DNA from: CBFHSF01 sp965658445
GTDB lineage: Bacteria > Bacteroidota > Bacteroidia > Flavobacteriales > Schleiferiaceae
Assembly: GCA_965658445.1 (NCBI GenBank)
Contig: CBFHSF010000023.1
Span: 1 to 6,186, forward strand
DNA: 6,186 nucleotides
Direction of reading: 5' to 3'
The position numbers and the translations under genes are program-made. The notes beneath the pieces are model-generated. The model worked only from the letters and a program-made list of their open reading frames with translations, was not told the DNA's origin and made no database searches. Positions 1 through 5,819 of the stretch are shown piece after piece (position 1 is the first letter of the stretch; the number at the start of each line of letters is the position of its first letter).

Positions 1-716
1 TCATATACTGTAATATTTCCCACAGCCGTTTTGGTTCCTGTGCCAGAGGACAAGAGCCCTGCTCCATAGATGCCGGCTGGGATACTTTGGTTATGCCCAT
101 TAAACTCAATTTTGGAGTCCCAAACCCCTGCAGAAAGCGCAATGGGAGTCGCTGACGTGTTTTGCGTTTTGATGACAGAATTCGTAATTCCGTTTACCAA
201 ATTAGACCTAAATACATCTAGTGTATACGTTGCCATGTCCAATTCTACATTTTCTCTGAGTTCCAAATCTAAACTCACTGTAATATTGCCTTTGGCTACT
301 CCCGAAACTCCAGCCTGAAGAGCGAGAGCTGAAGAGTAGGTTCCTGGAATGATGTCAACAGAATTGGTGGTAAAGTAATAATTGACATTTGTACAACTAC
401 ACGTCATATCGTCACCGTTTTGGACATCTCCCCTTAAAACGAGACCACCTGCAAATGTTAGCAAACTATTGGTCCCACCAGAGTTTAAAAATGTTCCATG
501 CAAATCAAGGCCACCATTCATGATGGCGCTTTTACCATCTAAATCCCAAGTGTCACCAGTATTCGTAAATACGGTTGGATGATTAGTTGTGTCTAGTTTA
601 TCCCCCCAATTGTTTAAGGTTGCAATATCCGTTCCAGCATTGATTAAAATGTAATCTGTTCCATAGGAGTACATTGACACAAAAGCAAAGATGCTCATCA
701 GTAAAATTCGCTTCAT
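1..716 (-). CDS. Secreted repeat-containing protein, function unknown (3' end outside window)
   Basis: An open frame of 238 codons plus 2 bases runs on the minus strand from an ATG at 716-714 to the window edge without a stop. The N-terminus (MKRILLMSIFAFVSMYSYG) is a typical signal peptide with a lysine/arginine start and a hydrophobic core; cleavage after Gly19 is plausible. The mature part is rich in Gly, Asn, Thr and Ser with alternating hydrophobic residues, as in beta-helix or beta-sandwich surface proteins. Two segments resemble each other about 90 residues apart: roughly 123-147 and 212-237, both with an IP..G.Y start and both ending in GNITV. Also, LD at 70 and 166 is followed at identical spacing by TNS at 82 and 178. 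A C106-S-C108 pair is present. I do not recognise a family. Export to the periplasm or cell surface is inferred; a type IX secretion tail would lie outside the window. It is transcribed away from the sulfate operon, so a shared function is not implied. Confidence 0.8.
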   Translation of the reverse strand, partial: MKRILLMSIFAFVSMYSYGTDYILINAGTDIATLNNWGDKLDTTNHPTVFTNTGDTWDLDGKSAIMNGGLDLHGTFLNSGGTNSLLTFAGGLVLRGDVQNGDDMTCSCTNVNYYFTTNSVDIIPGTYSSALALQAGVSGVAKGNITVSLDLELRENVELDMATYTLDVFRSNLVNGITNSVIKTQNTSATPIALSAGVWDSKIEFNGHNQSIPAGIYGAGLLSSGTGTKTAVGNITVY

Positions 717-734
717 AGTAGTTCTCTAAATTTA

Positions 735-757
735 ATTACTCTAAATGTAGGAGTAAT
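735..757. repeat. Perfect 7-bp inverted repeat upstream of the secreted-protein gene
   Basis: ATTACTC (735-741) and GAGTAAT (751-757) are exact reverse complements separated by 9 nt. The near arm is 18 nt upstream of the secreted-protein start codon, so it could be an operator dyad or a weak hairpin in its leader RNA. The stem is short and A/T-rich, so chance occurrence is possible. Confidence 0.4.
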
Positions 758-778
758 ATTTTAATGCGAAAAAGAATC

Positions 779-795
779 GTAGACAAAATGTAGAC
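779..795 (-). repeat. Tandem 6-bp direct repeat, possible regulator site
   Basis: On the minus strand GTCTAC occurs twice (795-790 and 784-779), the copies starting 11 bp apart, about one helical turn. The site lies 63-79 bp upstream of the secreted-protein start codon, a reasonable place for an activator. The first copy runs into TACATTTT (792-785), which matches TAnnTTTG at 7 of 8 positions. A similar box, TACATTTA, lies at 749-742, and the flanking octamer CTACATTT is repeated exactly at 793-786 and 750-743. Neither box has a well-spaced upstream TTG, so I cannot place the promoter firmly. Confidence 0.25.
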
Positions 796-889
796 ATGAA
801 TAAAAACAATAGTCTTTTGTAAAACTTTCATCCCTAATACATTAAATAAAAGGCGTTTCTTTCTATTTGAAGTTGATTTCTGTCCTTGA

Positions 890-921
890 TTTGCACATTC
901 CAAAAAAACAATTCATATTTG
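890..921 (+). promoter_or_regulatory. Candidate promoter of the permease-cysC-cysD-cysN operon
   Basis: TTTG at 890-893 and CATATTTG at 914-921 are separated by 20 nt. This resembles the Bacteroidota sigma-factor consensus (TTTG, about 19 nt, TAnnTTTG), with one mismatch in the -7 box. Transcription would begin near 927, giving a leader of about 50 nt before the permease start. Other near-matches exist in this A/T-rich region (TTGATTTG at 886-893, TCTATTTG at 862-869), so the exact choice is tentative. Confidence 0.4.
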
Positions 922-975
922 CAACTCCTATAAGATTAATAGGATATATAGGTTTAAATGGTTTTATTGAATTAG

Positions 976-2754
976 ATGCTAACCGAATCCACTATACATT
1001 ACCTTCTTACAGGGCTGCTATTTGCAGTCGCTGCAGGACTTTTTGTGGATAAGTTTAAACCGACCACTGTATTTGCGGGGGCGGTTTTTGTGTTGTTGCT
1101 GACACGCATTTCTAGCATTGAAGAGGTGATTTCTGGATTTGCCAATTCGTCCATTCTCACTTTATTCGTGCTTATTTTTTTGACCTCCGCCTTGAGAAGG
1201 AATGTAAATATCCTTGGATGGTTTGACCGCGTTATTGGAAAGGTGAGTTCTCCTAGAAAATTTGTTTTTGCTATGTCCGCCTGGGTAGCGCCTCTTTCTG
1301 CTTTTGTAAATAACACTCCCATTGTTGCGCTCATGATTCCTTACGTGTATTCATGGTCCAAGAAAAGGGGCATGAGTCCTTCTAAGTTCTTGATTCCCTT
1401 GACCTATGCCGCAACCTTAGGAGGGACTATTACCGTAATTGGTACCTCGACCCATTTGGTTCTCAATGGATTCTTGACATCAAATGGTTATGAAGCCCTG
1501 GGCTTTTGGGATTTTGCTCCCATAGGATTGGCCCTGACCTTTTTTGGTATTCTATACCTAGGAACTTTTGGAATGCAACTCCTCCCAGTGAGAAAGGACA
1601 TTTTGGCGAAATTCTCACAGAGCACTAGAGAATACATTGTGGAAACCAAACTGTCGGCCGCAAACGAGTGGTTGGGAAAGACGGTAGAGGAAGCAGGTTT
1701 GAGAAATTTGGAAGGATTGTTTCTCATTGAAATCAATAGAGGGGGAGAGGTGATTTCTCCCGTTGCACCCACAGAAAAACTGCAGAGCGATGATCTGTTG
1801 TACTTTGCAGGTGAAACCGAATTGGTAGTTAAGCTCATTCAAGAGAGCAATGGGCTGGAATTGCCCAAAAACGAAAAGTTTAACCTCGGTCAAAACCTCG
1901 ATGTCATAGAAGTTCTCTTGCCAGCCACTTCTGAATTGGCGGGAAAACGAGTAAAGGATTCCAACTTCCGCGAGCGCTTTGACGCCGCCATCATCGCCAT
2001 ACACAGAAACGGTAAGAGAATAGGTGGAAAAATAGGAGAGGTAACCCTTGCCTACGGAGATTTACTACTGGTAAGCGCAGGAGAAGGTTTTTCTGCAGCC
2101 GTCAAGGATCAAAAAGACCTCTACACTGTTTCCGCACCCCAAAAACTGAAAAAGAAAAACTCAAAAGCGCTCAATGCTTTTCTGGGGCTAAGTGTTTTGT
2201 TGCTAGTCCCAGCCATCATTGGATATTGGCCCCTATTGGTTGCTTTGGGAGGAATGCTCGGATCGGCAATGGTCTTAAAGCTCTACACCTTTGAGGAGTT
2301 GAAATCCGATTTGAACTTGGATTTATTGCTGATTTTGGTGGCCTCCTTGGCATTGGGAAGTGCTTTGATCAATACGGGGACAGCAGAATGGATGACTAGT
2401 GGATTGATGGGCAGTCTTGAAAATCAACCTGCTTGGATTGTTATCACAGGGATTTTCATTGCCACGGTTTTAATAACCAGTTTTGTGACCAATGTGGCTG
2501 CTGTAGCCATTATGTTCCCTGTAGTCTCTGCCCTAGTTGAAGGTTCCCATTTTTCTGGGATGCAGGCCTCATCTGCTTTTCTGGCTATGGCCTATGGAGC
2601 ATCCGCCGCATTCCTAACACCTGTGAGTTACCAGACTAATTTAATGGTCTATGGACCCGGAGGGTATACCAATAAAGACTTTTTTAAAGTAGGTTTCCCC
2701 TTAACCATTTTGTATTCCGTTATTTGCATCCTAATGATTTTACAAGGCTTTTAA
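976..2754 (+). CDS. SLC13-family permease with two TrkA-C (RCK-C) domains, putative sulfate importer
   Basis: The 592-residue polytopic inner-membrane protein has two hydrophobic halves (about 5-200 and 397-590) flanking a soluble insert, the layout of SLC13/SAC1-type permeases in the ion-transporter superfamily. The first half carries FVNNTP (110-115) and GTSTHLVLNG (156-165). The second carries SFVTN (502-506) and the diagnostic TPVSYQTNLMVYGPGGY (548-564). The insert contains two RCK-C-like domains, about 215-290 (GLRNLEGLFLIEINRGGEVI at 241-260) and 305-375 (FDAAIIAIHRNGKRI at 335-349); such domains often sense ligands. Sulfate as substrate is inferred from the following cysC-cysD-cysN genes; other anions cannot be excluded from sequence. 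ATG 976 is the first possible start because an in-frame TAG sits directly before it (973-975). No Shine-Dalgarno sequence is evident. It is the first gene of the operon; cysC starts one base after its stop codon. Confidence 0.9.
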   Translation: MLTESTIHYLLTGLLFAVAAGLFVDKFKPTTVFAGAVFVLLLTRISSIEEVISGFANSSILTLFVLIFLTSALRRNVNILGWFDRVIGKVSSPRKFVFAMSAWVAPLSAFVNNTPIVALMIPYVYSWSKKRGMSPSKFLIPLTYAATLGGTITVIGTSTHLVLNGFLTSNGYEALGFWDFAPIGLALTFFGILYLGTFGMQLLPVRKDILAKFSQSTREYIVETKLSAANEWLGKTVEEAGLRNLEGLFLIEINRGGEVISPVAPTEKLQSDDLLYFAGETELVVKLIQESNGLELPKNEKFNLGQNLDVIEVLLPATSELAGKRVKDSNFRERFDAAIIAIHRNGKRIGGKIGEVTLAYGDLLLVSAGEGFSAAVKDQKDLYTVSAPQKLKKKNSKALNAFLGLSVLLLVPAIIGYWPLLVALGGMLGSAMVLKLYTFEELKSDLNLDLLLILVASLALGSALINTGTAEWMTSGLMGSLENQPAWIVITGIFIATVLITSFVTNVAAVAIMFPVVSALVEGSHFSGMQASSAFLAMAYGASAAFLTPVSYQTNLMVYGPGGYTNKDFFKVGFPLTILYSVICILMILQGF

Positions 2755-2755
2755 G

Positions 2756-3358
2756 ATGGCTAAAGAACAGTTACATATTATCCCGCATAACTATCGTGTT
2801 GATAAGGCTTTGAGATCAGCCAATCTCAACCAAAAACCCACCCTTATTTGGTTTACGGGACTCTCAGGAAGTGGTAAATCTACCTTGGCCAATGCATTGG
2901 AAACGGATCTTTCAAACCGTGGATTTAATACCTATTTGTTGGATGGAGACAATGTAAGGACTGGTTTGAATTCGGATTTAGATTTTTCTGAGGCCTCGAG
3001 AGTAGAGAATATTAGAAGAATTGGAGAGGTTGCCAACCTGATGTTGGACGCTGGATTGGTAGTACTCTCAGCCTTTGTTTCGCCATTTGCTGCCGATAGA
3101 GAGTTGGTAAAACAAAAGGTAGGAGCAGAAAACTACATAGAAATATTTGTAAGCACCTCATTGGAGGAATGCGAAAGAAGAGACACTAAGGGGTTGTACG
3201 CCAAAGCGAGAAGAGGGGAGATTTCCAACTTTACGGGAATCAGTTCGCCCTTTGAAGCTCCTACAAATCCCGATATGGATATTGATACAGAAAACGTCAC
3301 GGTCGAAGAGGCTGTGGCGCAGATAGGAACATTATTGAACGAAAAATTAAAATTGTAA
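2756..3358 (+). CDS. cysC: Adenylyl-sulfate kinase (APS kinase)
   Basis: CysC transfers the gamma-phosphate of ATP to the 3' hydroxyl of APS, giving PAPS, in the cytoplasm. The 200-residue protein is full length for the family (E. coli CysC is about 201). Visible motifs are the Walker A loop GLSGSGKST (35-43), LDGDNVR (62-68), the APS-binding stretch FSEASRVENIRRIGEVANLM (77-96), FVSPF (107-111) and DTKGLYAKARRGEISNFTGI (143-162) followed by a FEAP motif. Ser109 lies where E. coli CysC carries its phosphorylated serine. It is a stand-alone kinase, not fused to CysN. The ATG follows the permease stop codon after a single base (TAAGATG), so translation is probably coupled. The gene ends in two in-frame stops, TAA TAA. 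Confidence 0.97.
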   Translation: MAKEQLHIIPHNYRVDKALRSANLNQKPTLIWFTGLSGSGKSTLANALETDLSNRGFNTYLLDGDNVRTGLNSDLDFSEASRVENIRRIGEVANLMLDAGLVVLSAFVSPFAADRELVKQKVGAENYIEIFVSTSLEECERRDTKGLYAKARRGEISNFTGISSPFEAPTNPDMDIDTENVTVEEAVAQIGTLLNEKLKL

Positions 3359-3362
3359 TAAC

Positions 3363-3404
3363 GATTAGGAATTGGAGAAGGTTGTTAGATGAAAGGCCCT
3401 AATC
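3363..3404 (+). repeat. Inverted 7-bp arms in the cysC-cysD gap
   Basis: GATTAGG (3363-3369) and CCTAATC (3398-3404) are exact reverse complements separated by 28 nt. The right arm is the first unit of the heptad array that follows; the left side (ATTAGGA, ATTGGAG) looks like the same unit in the opposite orientation. No T-run follows, so this does not look like a terminator and read-through into cysD is expected. Confidence 0.45.
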
Positions 3405-3423
3405 CCTAGTCCCAAATCCCTGT
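3396..3423 (+). repeat. Four-copy degenerate heptanucleotide array with a minus-strand G-quadruplex motif
   Basis: Four consecutive 7-nt units can be read: GCCCTAA, TCCCTAG, TCCCAAA and TCCCTGT. The plus strand has four CCC runs (3397-3399, 3404-3406, 3411-3413, 3418-3420) with loops of exactly 4 nt (TAAT, TAGT, AAAT). The minus strand, which is the transcription template, therefore fits the classic G3-N4 quadruplex motif four times over, and the plus strand fits an i-motif. The last C-run ends 7 nt before the cysD ATG. A 7-nt period argues against coding. It resembles, in frame and sequence, the array in the cysD-cysN gap. Confidence 0.75.
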
Positions 3424-3427
3424 ATAA

Positions 3428-4330
3428 ATGAGATACAGTTTAACTCACCTAAGAGAACTTGAAGCCGAATCCATCTACGTGATGCGTGAGGTGTATGCAC
3501 AGTTCGACAATCCTGCCATCCTTTTCTCAGGAGGTAAGGATTCTATTGTGTTGACGCATTTGGCGAAGAAGGCGTTTTTTCCAGCAAAAATTCCTTTCCC
3601 CTTGGTACACATTGACACGGGTCACAACTTCCCAGAAACTATGAAGTTTAGGGATGATTTGGTGAAAAAATTAGGAGTTAATCTCGTGGTTGGTTCCGTA
3701 CAAACGTCTATTGACCAAGGAAGAGTTCGAGAAGAAACCGGTAAGAATGCCTCTAGAAATGCGCTTCAGACGACTACCTTGCTGGACACCATTGAGGAGC
3801 ATCAATTTGACGCAGCCATGGGGGGTGCTCGTAGAGATGAGGAAAAAGCAAGAGCTAAAGAGCGCTTCTTTTCTCACCGCGATGACTTTGGTCAGTGGGA
3901 CCCCAAAAATCAGCGTCCAGAGCTTTGGAACCTTTTCAACGGAAAGAAAAACATGGGTGAGCACTTTAGAGTATTCCCCATCTCTAACTGGACAGAAATG
4001 GACGTGTGGCAGTACATCTTGATGGAAAACATCGAGATACCATCCCTATACCTAGCACACGAAAGAGAGGTGATTTGGAGAAACAATTCTTGGTTGCCCG
4101 TATCAGAACACTTGGTATTGGGACCCAATGACAAACCAGAAACGCGCCAAATTCGATTCCGTACACTTGGAGATATTACCATCACAGGGGGTGTGGATTC
4201 CGATGCGGACACATTAGAGAAAATCGTAGAGGAAGTGGCTGCAGCTCGTCAAACTGAACGCGGAAATCGCGCCGATGACAAGCGTTCAGAGACTTCCATG
4301 GAAGACAGAAAGAAACAAGGTTACTTTTAG
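3428..4330 (+). CDS. cysD: Sulfate adenylyltransferase subunit 2 (ATP sulfurylase, PP-loop subunit)
   Basis: CysD is the catalytic adenylyltransferase subunit. With CysN it converts ATP and sulfate into APS and pyrophosphate in the cytoplasm. The 300 residues match the usual family length (E. coli about 302). The PP-loop SGGKDS is at 34-39, followed by PLVHIDTGHNFPET (58-71), GGARRDEEKARAKERFFSHR (132-151), FPISNWTEMDVWQY (183-196) and the characteristic C-terminus RGNRADDKRSETSMEDRK (278-295) ending in QGYF. ATG 3428 has an in-frame TAA immediately upstream (3425-3427), so no longer start exists, and the conserved LTHLRELEAESI begins at residue 5. It lies 69 bp after cysC, the gap being filled by heptad repeats instead of a ribosome-binding site. 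No terminator is seen on either side, so it should be co-transcribed. Confidence 0.98.
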   Translation: MRYSLTHLRELEAESIYVMREVYAQFDNPAILFSGGKDSIVLTHLAKKAFFPAKIPFPLVHIDTGHNFPETMKFRDDLVKKLGVNLVVGSVQTSIDQGRVREETGKNASRNALQTTTLLDTIEEHQFDAAMGGARRDEEKARAKERFFSHRDDFGQWDPKNQRPELWNLFNGKKNMGEHFRVFPISNWTEMDVWQYILMENIEIPSLYLAHEREVIWRNNSWLPVSEHLVLGPNDKPETRQIRFRTLGDITITGGVDSDADTLEKIVEEVAAARQTERGNRADDKRSETSMEDRKKQGYF

Positions 4331-4373
4331 GGTGGTAGGAAAAGAAGGAATGAGAAATAAGGAAAAAAGAAAG
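4331..4373 (+). repeat. Polypurine tract in the cysD-cysN gap
   Basis: Directly after the cysD stop codon, 39 of 43 bases on the coding strand are purines; the four exceptions are T at 4333, 4336, 4351 and 4358. It is made of loosely repeated AAGGAA/GAGAAA-like pieces. It forms the left part of the non-coding segment that continues into the heptad array. The function is unknown. Confidence 0.5.
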
Positions 4374-4380
4374 TTCCCTC

Positions 4381-4411
4381 TAGTTACCAGTTACTAGTCA
4401 CTAGTTACCAT
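4381..4411 (+). repeat. Four-copy heptanucleotide array (TAGTTAC type)
   Basis: Four tandem 7-nt copies are seen: TAGTTAC (4381-4387), CAGTTAC (4388-4394), TAGTCAC (4395-4401) and TAGTTAC (4402-4408). Shifted by three bases, the units read TTACCAG, TTACTAG, TCACTAG, TTACCAT. These share a frame with the TCCCTAG units before cysD; TCACTAG and TCCCTAG differ at one base. It lies in the 117-bp non-coding gap before cysN and runs into a hairpin. Confidence 0.75.
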
Positions 4412-4430
4412 CTCGACAAATGTCGAGAGG
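4408..4430 (+). promoter_or_regulatory. Hairpin immediately upstream of cysN
   Basis: TCTCGAC (4411-4417) and GTCGAGA (4422-4428) pair perfectly around the loop AAAT. CC (4408-4409) and GG (4429-4430) can extend the stem to nine pairs with one bulged A (4410). As DNA, 4411-4428 is a perfect 18-bp palindrome. There is no following T-run, so it is unlikely to be a terminator. Its end is 17 nt before the cysN start codon. A role in RNA processing, in protecting the downstream message, or as an operator is possible but unproven. Confidence 0.6.
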
Positions 4431-4447
4431 TCATCAAAACAGAAAAA

Positions 4448-5713
4448 ATGAATCAAGACGGATATTTAAATATGGAATTGTTGCGCTTCACCACGGCGGG
4501 AAGCGTTGACGACGGAAAGTCAACATTGATCGGTAGATTGTTGTATGACTCCAAGAGTATTTTTGAAGATCAAATGGATGCTGTAGAATCTTCTTCTAAC
4601 AAAAGAGGACTTGAGCACGTAGATCTTTCACTATTAACGGATGGTCTCAAGGACGAAAGAGAGCAAGGAATTACCATTGATGTAGCCTACAGATACTTCG
4701 CTACACCCAAGAGGAAGTTTATCATTGCCGATACTCCTGGGCACATCCAGTACACGAGAAACATGGTAACCGGTGCGTCTACGGCGAACTTGGCTTTGAT
4801 TCTCGTAGATGCGAGAAACGGTGTGATTGAGCAAACCTGTAGACACTCTTTTATTGCGAGTTTATTGCAGATTCCTCACTTGGTGGTGTGTGTCAACAAA
4901 ATGGACTTGGTGGATTACTCTGAGGAGGCCTACAACAAAGTGGTGGCTGAATATGAAGATTTCGCCGCTAAATTGAATGTGAAGGACATTCGTTTTGTAC
5001 CTATTTCTGCGCTTCACGGAGACAATGTGGTAAATCGCTCCGAGGCCATGGATTGGTACCAAGGAGAAACCTTACTTCACTTGCTAGAAAACATCCACAT
5101 TGGTTCTGACTACAACCACATTGATTGTCGTTTCCCAGTGCAAACCGTGATCAGACCTCATTCAGATGAATATCATGACTACAGAGGGTACGCCGGTAGA
5201 ATTGCCAGTGGAATTTTTAAAGTAGGGGATGAAGTTGAGGTATTGCCTTCCGGGTTCACATCCTCAATTAAGAGCATTGATTCTCTGAATGAAGATTTAA
5301 CTGAGGCTTTTGCTCCCATGTCCGTTTCTATTACGCTAGAAGATGATATCGACGTAAGTCGAGGAGATATGATTGTTCGCAAGAACAACCAGCCAGAAAT
5401 GACGCAAGACGTTGACGTAATGCTCTGTTGGTTGAACAACCGGGGTCCACAGCCTCGCGCCAAGTACATCGTTAAGCACACTTCCAATGAAGCGCGCTGT
5501 ATGATCAAAGAGATTCTGTACAAGGTAGATATCAATTCCCTCCACAGAGCAGAAGACACAGAGATCAATATGAACGACATTGCACGCGTTAAGTTGAGAA
5601 CGACCAACCCTCTTCTCATTGACGATTACGAGCAAAATAGAATTACAGGATCCCTAATTTTAATAGACGAGGCAACACACGAAACCGTGGCTGCGGGGAT
5701 GATTAATAGATAG
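4448..5713 (+). CDS. cysN: Sulfate adenylyltransferase subunit 1 (GTPase subunit of ATP sulfurylase)
   Basis: CysN is an EF-Tu-like GTPase that couples GTP hydrolysis to APS synthesis by CysD. All G motifs are visible: P-loop GSVDDGKST (18-26), the switch region REQGITIDVAYRYF (71-84) with Thr76, DTPGH (95-99), NKMD (150-153) and SAL (187-189). Beta-barrel domains follow from about 225 to the end, with RGYAGRIASGIFKVGDEVEV (246-265) typical of translation-factor domain 2. At 421 residues it is somewhat shorter than E. coli CysN (about 475) but appears complete. It has no C-terminal APS-kinase fusion, consistent with the separate cysC. ATG 4448 lies in an A-rich leader; Met9 (4472) is an alternative start that would still leave the P-loop intact. 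It is the last gene of the operon, with a terminator 32 bp downstream. Confidence 0.97.
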   Translation: MNQDGYLNMELLRFTTAGSVDDGKSTLIGRLLYDSKSIFEDQMDAVESSSNKRGLEHVDLSLLTDGLKDEREQGITIDVAYRYFATPKRKFIIADTPGHIQYTRNMVTGASTANLALILVDARNGVIEQTCRHSFIASLLQIPHLVVCVNKMDLVDYSEEAYNKVVAEYEDFAAKLNVKDIRFVPISALHGDNVVNRSEAMDWYQGETLLHLLENIHIGSDYNHIDCRFPVQTVIRPHSDEYHDYRGYAGRIASGIFKVGDEVEVLPSGFTSSIKSIDSLNEDLTEAFAPMSVSITLEDDIDVSRGDMIVRKNNQPEMTQDVDVMLCWLNNRGPQPRAKYIVKHTSNEARCMIKEILYKVDINSLHRAEDTEINMNDIARVKLRTTNPLLIDDYEQNRITGSLILIDEATHETVAAGMINR

Positions 5714-5745
5714 TCTGTGAATTCGTTTATCGATTTCAATAAATC

Positions 5746-5777
5746 AAAAGCCCAAGGTTTTCTTGGGCTTTTTTTTT
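5746..5777 (+). terminator. Intrinsic terminator of the sulfate-activation operon
   Basis: AAAAGCCCAAG (5746-5756) pairs perfectly with CTTGGGCTTTT (5762-5772) around the loop GTTTT, an 11-bp stem whose final Ts belong to an uninterrupted run of nine Ts (5769-5777). It is a textbook Rho-independent terminator 32 bp after the cysN stop codon. The A-run on the left arm could make it partly bidirectional. Confidence 0.93.
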
Positions 5778-5790
5778 GGAGGTACTTTTG
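5762..5790 (+). promoter_or_regulatory. Promoter of the Gfo/Idh/MocA oxidoreductase gene, overlapping the terminator
   Basis: TACTTTTG at 5783-5790 is a perfect match to the Bacteroidota -7 consensus TAnnTTTG. CTTG at 5762-5765 can serve as the -33 element with a 17-nt spacer, slightly short of the usual 19. That -33 element lies inside the right arm of the terminator hairpin. Transcription would start near 5797, leaving a leader of only about 23 nt before the ATG at 5820. Confidence 0.6.
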
Positions 5791-5819
5791 CGATTCACCA
5801 AATGCATTACCTTCGTACT

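Noticed and set aside
70..582. Plus-strand open frames at 70-318 and 382-582
   Set aside because: They lie opposite the secreted-protein frame, which has a signal peptide and internal repeats; the plus-strand products look like antisense translations.
867..1052. Short plus-strand open frame of 61 codons before the permease
   Set aside because: It overlaps the candidate promoter and the permease start in another frame, its product has no recognisable feature, and the permease frame is far stronger.
3359..3427. A separate promoter for cysD in the cysC-cysD gap
   Set aside because: No TAnnTTTG box with a spaced TTG is visible on the plus strand, so co-transcription with cysC is simpler.
3690..4022. 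Overlapping 110-codon plus-strand frame inside cysD
   Set aside because: It is an alternative-frame reading of strongly conserved cysD sequence, with no family features of its own.
3396..4411. Heptad arrays considered as a CRISPR array
   Set aside because: Units are 7 nt, directly tandem, without unique spacers, and no cas genes are present.
4411..4428. Possible intrinsic terminator before cysN
   Set aside because: The stem is good but no T-run follows; the sequence after it is TCATCAAAAC, and cysN follows in the same direction.
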